From: Chitinophaga sancti
GTDB taxonomy: Bacteria > Bacteroidota > Bacteroidia > Chitinophagales > Chitinophagaceae
Direction: 5' to 3'
Assembly (NCBI RefSeq): GCF_034424315.1
Contig: NZ_CP139972.1
Location: 8,316,501-8,380,500 of the forward strand
Length of the DNA: 64,000 nt
Below the pieces are notes generated by a model. That model made no database searches. It saw only the letters and a list, made by a program, of their open reading frames with translations, and had not been told where the DNA came from. The translations under genes and the position numbers were made by a program. Below are positions 8,441-17,106 of this stretch, piece after piece; the stretch's first letter is position 1; every line of letters starts with the position of its first letter.

Positions 8441-10745
8441 CTATTCCGCATTCAAAGCCTTTACAGGGTTTGAAAAAGCAGCCTTTAATGATTGAAAACT
8501 AATTGTACAAACAGTAATAAACAAGGTTGCCACTGCTGCCAGCACGAAAACTCCTGCCTGTAACTGCGTACGATAAACAAAACCTTGCAACCACTTTTCC
8601 ATCATCCATCCTGCCAGCGGAAATGCAATAATAATTGCAATGAATACTAGTTTTAGGAAATCGCCTGAAAGTAATAGGGTGAGCTGTTTTACTGAAGCCC
8701 CCAGTACTTTCCTGATACTGATTTCCTTCCTTCTTCGTTCAGCAGTAACTGCCATTAATCCAAACAATCCAAGACATGAGATGAGGATGGCCAACGCCGC
8801 AAGATAACGGGAGAGACTGCTTATTACCTGTTCAGATTTATATTGGTCCTGCACGGCTTCATCCAGGAATTGATAATTGAAACTATAGCCCGGATTAAAC
8901 TGTTTATAATAGGCTGCAATACGATCAATGGCTTTGATATCATTAATCCGCACCATCGTTATGATGGAATATTTCGGCCATAATCTGAAGATGTAGGGCC
9001 GGATCGCATTGTGCAGTGAATTAAAATTGAAATCTTTGACGACTCCAATAATCTGCACCGGTACATTTTGCGTATAAATAGTCTTGCCAATGGGATCAGT
9101 TAGACCCATTGCCTTTACTGCGGTTTCATTCAGCACAACTGCCTGACTATCGGTACTGAAATTCCTGCTGAAAGAGCGACCTTTCAGCATCGTCATACCC
9201 AGTGTTTCAATCAGGTCATAGTTGACCAGCATTTCCGAGAACCGGACCTGGTTGTCCTTGTTCTTAGCATCCCATTCTATATGTGAATCAAGATTTTCAA
9301 ACGGCATAATGATGTTACGCATCATACCGGATGCATTCACGACACCTGGTAACTGTTTCAACCCTGCCAGCATAACATCGTTATACTTCATTGCCAGTCC
9401 ATCCGCCTGGAAGTAAATGACATTGTCCTTATTAAAACCAAGGTTTTTCTGTTGAATAAATCGCATTTGCTGATAGATGACCAACACCGCAATGATAAAT
9501 ACCACAGACACGACCAGCTGGAAAGTAACCAGCCCCTTCCTTGCCCAGGCATTAGCGGAGCCTTGTATAAAATTTCCTTTCAGGGTTACAACAGGATGAA
9601 AACCGGTGAGATAAAATGCCGGATAGCTGCCGGCTAAAAGGCCTGTAAAAAGGGTAATAAGAACCATTGTGTAGTCAGGCTGCAAAGCAAGTTGTTTTCC
9701 TGTAATCGCATTAAAATCAGGTAATAGGAGAGCTGCTATACCTATCGCCAGTACTAATGACATAAAGCTCAGCAATATTGATTCTCCCAGGAATTGCCTG
9801 ATCAATGCACCTCTCGAAGCACCGATCGCTTTTTTGATCCCTATTTCTTTCATTCTGCCTACTGCATTTGCCGTACTCAGGTTCATGAAATTGATACATG
9901 CTATGATTAGAATGAAAATAGCAATCAGGCCAAACATACGTATATATGTTATCCGGCTGCCTTCCTGTAAGTACCTGTCTGTAAAACTCCTGAGCGAGAG
10001 CTGTACCTTGAACGGCCATTTACGCAAGGCTGCCTGAACATGCAACATGTCTGTGCCTTTTTTTAAGCAATACATAGGTTTCAAATGGCCCGGTTCCATT
10101 TCCCAGGTCACCAGAAACGGGCATTTCATCTACCCAGGCATTAAAGTTCAAAACAAAATCCATTTTGATGGTACTATTCGCCGGCATGTCATTATAAACA
10201 CCGGTGACAGTCACGACTTGTTTAAAGTCGAATAGTTTCCATGAAAGCGTTTTCCCAACCGCATCTTTAGTAGAATGGAATAAACTCAGGGCGAGTGATT
10301 TTGAAATCACCACGCTATGCTTATCGGCAAGCACAGTATTTTTATTTCCTTCCAGCAAATCAAAAGAGAACATGGAAAAAAAATCTTTCGACGCAAAATT
10401 GCCGGTAGCACTTACCGTATTATTTCCATAATTGACGCTGAAGGGTTCGAACCATTTCTGCGGGGCTAGGGTGACTACCTGTTCCACATTGGGAATGATG
10501 TTTATTAGTTCCTGCCCTAAAGCGCCTGCTGTACCAGGGTCGGTTTCAGAGCCGTTGCCCTGTTGCCGGGTAACCATCACCTGGTAGATGCGCTCACCGG
10601 ATTGATGAAAACGGTCTGTTTGTAATTCATCATGTATCCATAACCATATCAGCAGGGCACAGGCAAGCCCGGTACTCAGACCGACCAGGTTCAATATAGT
10701 GGATTGCCGGTCTTTCATGAGCCGGCGAAGGCTTCTTTTAAACAT
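8441..10745 (-). pseudogene. MacB/FtsX-like ABC permease, frameshifted at an A7 tract
   Basis: Two minus-strand frames together make one permease of about 770 aa. The first (10745 down to 10020) has the N-terminal membrane helix (LNLVGLSTGLACALLIWLWI) and the MacB-like periplasmic domain, and stays in register to FETYVLLKK. The second (10129 down to 8441) continues with GTDMLHVQAALRKWPFKVQL and carries the FtsX helices (ACINFMNLSTANAVGRMKEI) and the second FtsX repeat (RRRKEISIRKVLGASVKQLT). The change of frame falls on a run of seven T (10058-10064, A7 in the mRNA); six would restore one frame. It may be a real lesion, slippage at the tract or a sequencing error. It starts 3 nt after the stop of the intact paralogue upstream and would be co-transcribed with it. 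Confidence 0.75.
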
Positions 10746-10748
10746 AGG

Positions 10749-13106
10749 TTATTCTGCTTGTAAGCTCTTTACCGGGTTAGTGAATGCTGCTTTTATACTT
10801 TGATAACCAATGGTCGTAAAGGTAATGAGCAGGGTCGCAATACCTGCCATGCAATAGACATCTGCGCCAATCTGTATACGGTAAGCAAATGTTTGCAACC
10901 ACAGGAACATCATCCAGCCTGCCAGTGGGAAAGCAATGAGCATAGCAATGCCGATCAGTTTAAAGTAATCAGCTGATAACAATCTTACAATATTTCCTGT
11001 AGATGCACCTATCACTTTGCGGATACCGATTTCCTTTTGTCTTCTTTGTGCTGTGAATGCCGCCAGCCCAAACAATCCCAGGCAGGAGATCAGGATGGTC
11101 AGTCCGCCAAAGTAACGGGATAGATCACTCACTCTCCTTTCGGATGCATACATTGCCTGGTAGTCTTCGTCTACATATTTATAATCAAAAGTGAGCCCCT
11201 GAAAATGTTGTTCATACAGTTTTTTCAATAGCTGCATAGTCGCTTCGTCTTTTCCGGGAGCAATTTTTACAACAAAGTTTGGCATCACCTTATAGCTTTG
11301 GAAGAAAGCGGGTTTCACTGTTTCATACAGGGATTCATAATTGAAATCTTTCGCAATACCGATGATCACTTTTTCTCTACCCCAGAAGCGGACCGATTTG
11401 CCAATAGGATCTTTAATTCCCATTTCGCGGATCGCTGTTTCATTAAAAATAATTTCATTGTCAGCGCGGCTGTCCCTGGAAAAATACCTGCCTTCTTTGA
11501 GTTGTACACCCATTATTTCAAGGAAGCCATAACCCACTTCGAGGTTACTGAAACTCAGGTCAGTGTTATCTGTTTTGCCCAACCATGTAAGGCCGCCAAG
11601 GCCACCGTGATTGCCAGTGAAGTCATGATTATAACTGGATGCATCCTGTATGCCAGGTTGATTTTTGACCAGGTCCAGGAAGGAAGCCATATTATCTTCC
11701 TGGCCGGTAGGTACTTCGAAATGCACGAGATTTGATCTGTTATACCCAAGGTTTCTGTTTTGGATATACTGCATCTGTTTGTAAACGATCAGGATGGCGA
11801 TGATGAAGCTCACAGACAATACAAATTGAAATATCACCAATCCTTTGCGTGTCATTACTTCTCCAAATGCCGTGCGCAGTTTGCCTTTCAATGCAAGCGC
11901 GGGTTTGAAGCCTGATAAATATAACGCAGGATAACTGCCTGCTACCACTCCCGTTAATATTGTAATGCCCAGGAATGAAAGCGCCAGTGAGGGGCTTGGC
12001 CAGATCTGTAATTGCTTACCGGTGATGTGATTGAATATAGGAAGAAAGCAAATGATCAATCCAACTGCCAGCAATAATGCGAGCATGGAAAGCAGGACGC
12101 TTTCACTCAGGTATTGTAAAATCAACATTCCCCTGCTGGCACCTACCACCTTCTTTACACCCACTTCTTTAACCCTGGTGGCAGCTTTTGCCGTACTGAG
12201 GTTCATGAAGTTGATGCAGGCGATGATTAAGATGAACAAAGCAATGAGTGAGAAGAGTTTTACATAGGCAATTCTGCCTCCGCTTTGTTTGCCATTTTCG
12301 TATTTGTTATAAAGATAAAAGTCGGAATACTTTGTAAGTAGCAGCGTAGCGCCGGTTTCCTTATCTTTTGTTTTGACGAAATCTTTAATCCGCTTTTGCA
12401 ACGCGGTTATATCTGCATCTTTATTTACGATGATGAAAGTGCTGGGATCAAAATTGTACCACTTCGTTAAACCCTCTCTTTTTTCCAGTACAAGCTGGTA
12501 GTCAAGTAAGAGGTCATATTGTTCCGTTGCATTGGCAGGAGGTGCCTGAAACACGCCGCTGATACCATAGTCACCGCTGAATTCACCTTGTTCCCAGTGA
12601 ATAGATTTACCGATAGCATCCTGTTCCTGCGGAAAAAGTTTCTGGGCCATACGGTCAGAGATCATGATGCTTTGTTTATCAGCAAGGGCATTCCCATATA
12701 GGATCCTGCAGGTAAAGACATCGAAGAAATCTTTGCTGATAAACTGACCGCCGGCCTTGAGATGATTGTCGCCGAATGTGAGTACGCCGGAGTTGCGAAA
12801 CCAGGAGGCGGGTAAAACGGAGGCGGCGTATTCAACACCGGAAACCTCGTTTTTCAGGGATTGTGCCAGCAGCCCCTGCGTATGGTCCATGGTAGCAATT
12901 TGCCCATTGTCGTTCAAGTTCACGAGTATCTGGTAGAGGCGATCGTCTTTTGTATTAAAATGATTGATCTGTTTTTCATCCCTGACCCATAAGAAGATCA
13001 GCAGGGCACAGGCAAGGCCGGTAGAAAGGCCAAGGAGATTAAGCAGGGTGAATAGGCGGTCTTTGCGAAGATTGCGCCAGGCAGCAGTAAAGATACCATT
13101 AAACAT
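10749..13106 (-). CDS. MacB/FtsX-like ABC transporter permease
   Basis: 785 aa, intact. It begins with MFNGIFTAAWRNLRKDRLFT and a membrane helix (LLNLLGLSTGLACALLIFLW), followed by a MacB-type periplasmic core domain, three FtsX helices with CINFMNLSTAKAATRVKEVG, a second periplasmic domain, and a second FtsX block (TAQRRQKEIGIRKVIGASTG). This duplicated FtsX architecture is typical of Bacteroidota permeases that pair with a separate LolD/MacB-type ATPase and move or sense peptides, antibiotics or lipoproteins. No ATPase gene is in the window. It is the first gene of a two-gene operon with the frameshifted paralogue, with which it shares the whole architecture. A perfect 15-bp inverted repeat lies about 95 nt upstream of its start. 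Confidence 0.85.
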   Translation of the reverse strand: MFNGIFTAAWRNLRKDRLFTLLNLLGLSTGLACALLIFLWVRDEKQINHFNTKDDRLYQILVNLNDNGQIATMDHTQGLLAQSLKNEVSGVEYAASVLPASWFRNSGVLTFGDNHLKAGGQFISKDFFDVFTCRILYGNALADKQSIMISDRMAQKLFPQEQDAIGKSIHWEQGEFSGDYGISGVFQAPPANATEQYDLLLDYQLVLEKREGLTKWYNFDPSTFIIVNKDADITALQKRIKDFVKTKDKETGATLLLTKYSDFYLYNKYENGKQSGGRIAYVKLFSLIALFILIIACINFMNLSTAKAATRVKEVGVKKVVGASRGMLILQYLSESVLLSMLALLLAVGLIICFLPIFNHITGKQLQIWPSPSLALSFLGITILTGVVAGSYPALYLSGFKPALALKGKLRTAFGEVMTRKGLVIFQFVLSVSFIIAILIVYKQMQYIQNRNLGYNRSNLVHFEVPTGQEDNMASFLDLVKNQPGIQDASSYNHDFTGNHGGLGGLTWLGKTDNTDLSFSNLEVGYGFLEIMGVQLKEGRYFSRDSRADNEIIFNETAIREMGIKDPIGKSVRFWGREKVIIGIAKDFNYESLYETVKPAFFQSYKVMPNFVVKIAPGKDEATMQLLKKLYEQHFQGLTFDYKYVDEDYQAMYASERRVSDLSRYFGGLTILISCLGLFGLAAFTAQRRQKEIGIRKVIGASTGNIVRLLSADYFKLIGIAMLIAFPLAGWMMFLWLQTFAYRIQIGADVYCMAGIATLLITFTTIGYQSIKAAFTNPVKSLQAE

Positions 13107-13199
13107 ATGATCGTTTTAGCGGTAATGTTTGCTGCACGAAACAAATGCCATTTTTTTATTAAAGCCCTGTCAGGAATATACATATTTCAAAATATTTAA

Positions 13200-13242
13200 C
13201 CTGTTCGTTTTTAGTACAGTATTCCGGCTAAAAACGAACAGG
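13200..13242. repeat. Perfect 15-bp inverted repeat
   Basis: CCTGTTCGTTTTTAG (13200-13214) and CTAAAAACGAACAGG (13228-13242) are exact reverse complements separated by 13 nt. It lies about 95 nt upstream of the permease operon start. It may be an operator, an RNA hairpin in the leader of the operon, or the end of a small repeat element. Confidence 0.7.
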
Positions 13243-13419
13243 AAATATGTTTTAGAGGGCCTGTTGTGCCTGTTGGGAGGCCGGTATTTGAATATAATTG
13301 TTTGGAAAACCAGGGTATTGGCTTGGCGTGTCGAGATAAAGGATCGTTTTAAAGTAGTTTTCTGATGAAACTGGTAATGCAAAACTGGAAGCGCCTGTGC
13401 TTCCTCTGTGCAAAAAGAG

Positions 13420-13506
13420 AGATAACCCGCAGATAACCCGCAGATATCCCGCCTATAAGCCGCCTTTAACCCGCATCTTAAAAGAGGCGGGATATCTACG
13501 GGTTAT
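13420..13506. repeat. 11-bp tandem repeats with long inverted repeat
   Basis: Five 11-bp units follow each other from 13420 to 13474 (AGATAACCCGC twice, then AGATATCCCGC, CTATAAGCCGC, CTTTAACCCGC). The segment 13433-13453 is complementary to 13486-13506 over 21 positions with one mismatch, enclosing the last two units as a 32-nt loop. It lies 200 nt upstream of the GlxA-type regulator gene. Confidence 0.75.
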
Positions 13507-13704
13507 GTACGGTTCATCCTGGGCTCAGCTCTATTATTGAGGTATCGCTTGCCACCTGGGATGATTTATTTCCCCAAAATCAATTTAGTCTCCTGCGGCA
13601 CAATTAAATTCAAAATGGATCAGGGAACTTTGGCCGGATCTGTATCATTTATGACCTTTCCGCCACCAGCAAAACCACTTACCTTTACGACATAATTCAG
13701 CTCC

Positions 13705-14697
13705 ATGGCAAAGAAAACAGTAGTCATCGTGCCTATGCCAGGTACTTTTATGCTCGACATCGCAGGCCCCTGTGACGTCTTCGCCGCCGCTGATGCCCTC
13801 CTGCACGACGGTCTCGGTACTGAAGGCTCCGGCTACAACATTCTGCTCGCTGCCTATGGAGATGACAAAATAGTTCCTACAAAAAGTGGCATCACCATGA
13901 TCTGCCCGCTTACCCTGGACGAAATCACCCAACCCATAGATACCCTGATCGTGGCTGGTTTCCCCATGGTCCTGCTCCAATCCGGAGACCGGCGGCTCAT
14001 CAACTGGCTTAAAAACAACTATCCCCGTCTCCGCCGTGTTGGCTCCATTTGTGTAGGCACCTACGCCCTGGCCGAAGCCGGCATCCTCGAAGGGAAAAAT
14101 GCCACTACTCACTGGGAACACAGCCGCTCCTTTCAGGAACGATACCCCAGCATTTGCGTAGACACCAACCCATTCTATACCAAAGATGGGAACGTCTATA
14201 CATCGGGTGGTGTCTCTTCCGGGGTAGACCTCGCCATGGCCCTCGTTGAAGAAGACTATGGCCGCGAAGTCGCCATCCAGGTAGCCCGCAAACTGGTGTT
14301 ATACCTGAAGCGCCCTGGTTATCAGTCTCAGTTTGCCAACCTGCTGCAGCTGCACAGCGTTGCCAACTCCCTCGCCGGAAAGCTGCGCCCATGGATACTG
14401 GAGCATCTTGACAAAGAAATGGGAGTAGAGGAACTGGCTACTCATCTGAATATGAGTATCCGCAATTTCACCCGCGTTTTTACCCGCGAAACGGGTATGA
14501 CACCTGCTAAGTTTGTAGAGAAGCTGCGCGTGGAGATTGCCCGGAAATATCTGGAGGATAGCGATTATAGTATGGAGCAAATTGCTACCCGGTGTGGATT
14601 AGGAGGTGTGGTCTCGATGAGAAGGGTGTTCCTGAGGCATATGAATGTAACACCAAGTGATTACAGGCGAACGTTCAGAACCTCCTTTGCTGATTAA
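13705..14697 (+). CDS. GlxA-family transcriptional regulator (DJ-1/PfpI + AraC HTH)
   Basis: 330 aa. The N-terminal half is a DJ-1/PfpI-like class I glutamine amidotransferase fold: VVIVPMPGTFMLDIAGPCDV at the start and the nucleophile-elbow segment GSICVGTYALAEAGIL with Cys116. The C-terminal half is an AraC-type double HTH: MGVEELATHLNMSIRNFTRV and MEQIATRCGLGGVVSMRRVF, ending in VTPSDYRRTF. Proteins of this architecture are regulators; the DJ-1 domain is thought to sense a small molecule and is generally not an enzyme. The start ATG at 13705 was chosen because it precedes the conserved strand directly. It is followed by gap with an 80-nt gap; whether it controls gap cannot be said. Confidence 0.88.
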   Translation: MAKKTVVIVPMPGTFMLDIAGPCDVFAAADALLHDGLGTEGSGYNILLAAYGDDKIVPTKSGITMICPLTLDEITQPIDTLIVAGFPMVLLQSGDRRLINWLKNNYPRLRRVGSICVGTYALAEAGILEGKNATTHWEHSRSFQERYPSICVDTNPFYTKDGNVYTSGGVSSGVDLAMALVEEDYGREVAIQVARKLVLYLKRPGYQSQFANLLQLHSVANSLAGKLRPWILEHLDKEMGVEELATHLNMSIRNFTRVFTRETGMTPAKFVEKLRVEIARKYLEDSDYSMEQIATRCGLGGVVSMRRVFLRHMNVTPSDYRRTFRTSFAD

Positions 14698-14779
14698 GTA
14701 AAACAAAAAATATCTAACATAACTACTGCATCACACTTTCCGTGATGAGGTGGACATTTATCACTCTAAAAACTAAGTT

Positions 14780-15793
14780 ATGAGAGTAGCCATCAATGGT
14801 TTCGGTAGAATAGGCAGAATGACCTTAAGAGCATTACAGGACAAAAAAGACGTTCAGATCGTCGCTGTCAACGATCTCACAGATGTAAAACTATTGGCAC
14901 ATCTTCTCAGGTACGATAGCTCCCACGGCAAGTTTCCAGGCACCATCGTACAGCATGATGATAAAATAATAGTCAATGACCAGGAGATCCTTTTTCTCAG
15001 TGAAAGAGATCCGCAAAAACTCCCATGGGGCGCCCTTAATGTCGATGTTGTCATCGAATCTACCGGTCGCTTTACCCAAAAAGAAGCTGCCCAGGCGCAC
15101 ATTACAGCGGGTGCTTCCAAAGTACTGATCACCGCACCTGCTACCGGTGGTGTAAAAACAGTAGTCGTTGGCGTTAATGATGATATCATGGACAAGGATG
15201 ATCAGATCCTTTCCACTGCATCCTGCACTACGAACTGTATTGCCCCTTTACTGTATGTACTGGAAAAGGAATATGGGATCACATCCGGTTTCATGAGTAC
15301 TATACATGCATTTACTATGGATCAGATGCTGCAGGATGGTCCGCACAAAGATTTCAGAAGAGCACGTGCTGCTACCCAATCTATTATTCCAACTACTACC
15401 GGTGCCGCCAAAGCGATCGGGGATGTACTGCCTGGTCTGAAAGGTAAACTGGATGGTTTCTCTTATCGTGTACCCGTGATAGATGGCTCCATTGCCGAGC
15501 TATCCGTAAACCTGATCAAACCTGCTACAGCGCAGGAAATCAATGATCTTTTCAAATCATATGCAGACAATAGTCTCAAGGGTGTACTGGAATATACTGA
15601 AGAGCCGCTGGTATCTGCTGATATTTTAGGAAACACACATTCTTCTATCATGGATGGTACCCTGACACGTAGTATTGGTAACCTGGTGAAAGTGGTGGCA
15701 TGGTATGATAATGAGGTGGGAATTTCGAATCGTTTAGCGGAAATGACGGTGTCATTGGCAAAACTGACTAAGGGGAATTTACAAACTGCTTAA
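14780..15793 (+). CDS. gap: Glyceraldehyde-3-phosphate dehydrogenase, type I
   Basis: 337 aa, full length. It converts glyceraldehyde 3-phosphate, NAD+ and phosphate to 1,3-bisphosphoglycerate in glycolysis and runs in reverse in gluconeogenesis. The Rossmann motif is INGFGRIGRMTLRAL at the N-terminus; Asp32-like VNDLTD follows the second strand, as in NAD-specific enzymes. The active-site motif ASCTTNC contains catalytic Cys149, and the late signature WYDNEVGISNRLAEM is present. No insertion or loss is seen. It ends at a strong terminator shared with the convergent LacI-type gene. In this setting the enzyme would also handle triose phosphate from KDG breakdown. Confidence 0.95.
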   Translation: MRVAINGFGRIGRMTLRALQDKKDVQIVAVNDLTDVKLLAHLLRYDSSHGKFPGTIVQHDDKIIVNDQEILFLSERDPQKLPWGALNVDVVIESTGRFTQKEAAQAHITAGASKVLITAPATGGVKTVVVGVNDDIMDKDDQILSTASCTTNCIAPLLYVLEKEYGITSGFMSTIHAFTMDQMLQDGPHKDFRRARAATQSIIPTTTGAAKAIGDVLPGLKGKLDGFSYRVPVIDGSIAELSVNLIKPATAQEINDLFKSYADNSLKGVLEYTEEPLVSADILGNTHSSIMDGTLTRSIGNLVKVVAWYDNEVGISNRLAEMTVSLAKLTKGNLQTA

Positions 15794-15798
15794 TTATT

Positions 15799-15829
15799 AA
15801 AAAGGGTTTGCCGGAAGGCAAACCCTTTT
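15799..15829. terminator. Bidirectional terminator between gap and lacI-type gene
   Basis: AAAAGGGTTTGCC pairs with GGCAAACCCTTTT around loop GGAA, with A-rich and T-rich flanks. The stem is nearly the same as the terminator at 18700-18725. Confidence 0.85.
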
Positions 15830-16852
15830 CTATGATGATGCTTGTACTATTAAATTAGTCGCGAGGATCTTTCGTTCAAACTCCTTCACCGGCTTCTTAC
15901 TCTCCACTAACTGCAACAGCATTCCTGTAGCTATCTGCCCCATCTCAAAAGCGGGTTGTCTCACGACTGTCAATGGCGGGTGCAGCAATTCAATCAAATC
16001 AGAATTTGAAAATCCCACCAGCGCCATCTCTTCCGGTATCTTAATCCCCTTCGCTTTCAACACCCGCATGCAATTCGTTGTTAATTTATCAGAGGCTGTA
16101 AATATCGCATCCGGCCGGGGTCTTAATTTCAATAACTGATTCAGCGACTGCTCCACTTCATCGATATATAATCCTGCAAACTGACTATACTTAATCATCG
16201 CTTTTGATGGTTTCATCCGCGACTGTGCCAATGCTTCCATGTACCCGGCTACCCGTTCCCGGGTAATACTCAGATTCTCCGGACCTGCCAGTACTGCGAT
16301 GTGCTTATAACCCTTGTTCACCAGGTGCAAAGTCGCATCATAGGCCCCCCTGAAATTATCCACCATCACTTTATGCGTCTGCAAATCCTCCACAATCCTG
16401 TCAAAAAACACAATCGGGAACCCCCTGTCATGCAAAGCTTTCAAATGCTCCAGGTTTTGTGTACCACTACTTACTGAAATCAGTAGGCCGTCTATCGACC
16501 TGGATGCGAGATATTGCAGGGTCATCACCTCCTTTTCAAAGGATTCGTGTGTCTGGGAAATGATGACATTATACCCCTTGTCCTTTGCCACTGATTCAAT
16601 ACCATTGATCGCCTGGGAAAAGAAGCTATTGGCGATCTCGGCTACAATCACGCCAATGGACCGGCTCCGCTTCTCTTTCAGACTTAGTGCAATAGGATTC
16701 GGATGATAATTAATACGGGTAGCATATTCCAGTACCAGCTGTTTAGTAGCGATACTGATCTCATGACTGTCGCGCAATGCGCGTGAAACGGTGGAGGTGG
16801 AAAGGCCCAGTGCGTTCGCGATATCTTTTATAGTGGCTGCTTCAAATTTCAT
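15830..16852 (-). CDS. LacI-family transcriptional regulator
   Basis: 340 aa from the ATG at 16852, which directly precedes the HTH; the frame is open to 16960 but that extension lacks conservation. Residues about 7-30 are a LacI HTH (IKDIANALGLSTSTVSRALR). The rest is a periplasmic-binding-protein-like effector domain: RSRSIGVIVAEIANSFFSQA, SRSIDGLLISVSSGT, FFDRIVEDL and VGFSNSDLIELLHPPLTVVR. Such proteins usually repress sugar genes and release on binding a sugar or sugar acid. It is divergent from GH43 and thus stands at the head of the pectin locus. CG-centred palindromes before SusC (19630) and GH95 (5756) are the most likely targets in the window, by inference. Confidence 0.9.
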   Translation of the reverse strand: MKFEAATIKDIANALGLSTSTVSRALRDSHEISIATKQLVLEYATRINYHPNPIALSLKEKRSRSIGVIVAEIANSFFSQAINGIESVAKDKGYNVIISQTHESFEKEVMTLQYLASRSIDGLLISVSSGTQNLEHLKALHDRGFPIVFFDRIVEDLQTHKVMVDNFRGAYDATLHLVNKGYKHIAVLAGPENLSITRERVAGYMEALAQSRMKPSKAMIKYSQFAGLYIDEVEQSLNQLLKLRPRPDAIFTASDKLTTNCMRVLKAKGIKIPEEMALVGFSNSDLIELLHPPLTVVRQPAFEMGQIATGMLLQLVESKKPVKEFERKILATNLIVQASS

Positions 16853-17106
16853 AACGGCTTCGTAAATATAATTTATTTTAACATTATCTGGAAACCGTAT
16901 ATCACATTCGGGAGAAAAAACTGTCAGCAGATTAGCATCTCCAAAAAAAAGAAATCTCAATTCGCAATGTGCTATTCAAATCCCCCAAAGAAAACTCCTG
17001 TCGCCGGCCTGACTAAATTTTAAATGATATCCACCCAAATCCAATAGCTATTCAAAAGAAAAAATTCCCCTACATTAGTGTCATATTCACACGTATTTGA
17101 AAAACA

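Larger units (their letters stand above)
13107..13704. other. Long intergenic region with two inverted-repeat structures
   Basis: About 600 nt between divergent genes. It contains a perfect 15-bp inverted repeat (13200-13242) and an 11-bp tandem repeat array with a 21-bp near-perfect inverted repeat (13420-13506), listed separately. The rest holds no open frame that I would call a gene; the frames across 13129-13382 only cover the inverted repeat. Confidence 0.5.

Noticed and set aside
10040..10075. Programmed -1 frameshifting at the A7 tract of the permease
   Set aside because: Restoring the frame needs a +1 change (one A fewer), not -1, and no stop codon, SD-like element or pseudoknot is placed as in known programmed sites. 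Indel or sequencing error is simpler.
13129..13382. Small open frames on both strands (78 and 70 aa)
   Set aside because: They only span the perfect inverted repeat and neighbouring AT-rich sequence, and show no protein-like composition or promoter.
13420..13506. CRISPR array
   Set aside because: Units are 11 bp and directly adjacent without spacers; no cas genes are in the window.
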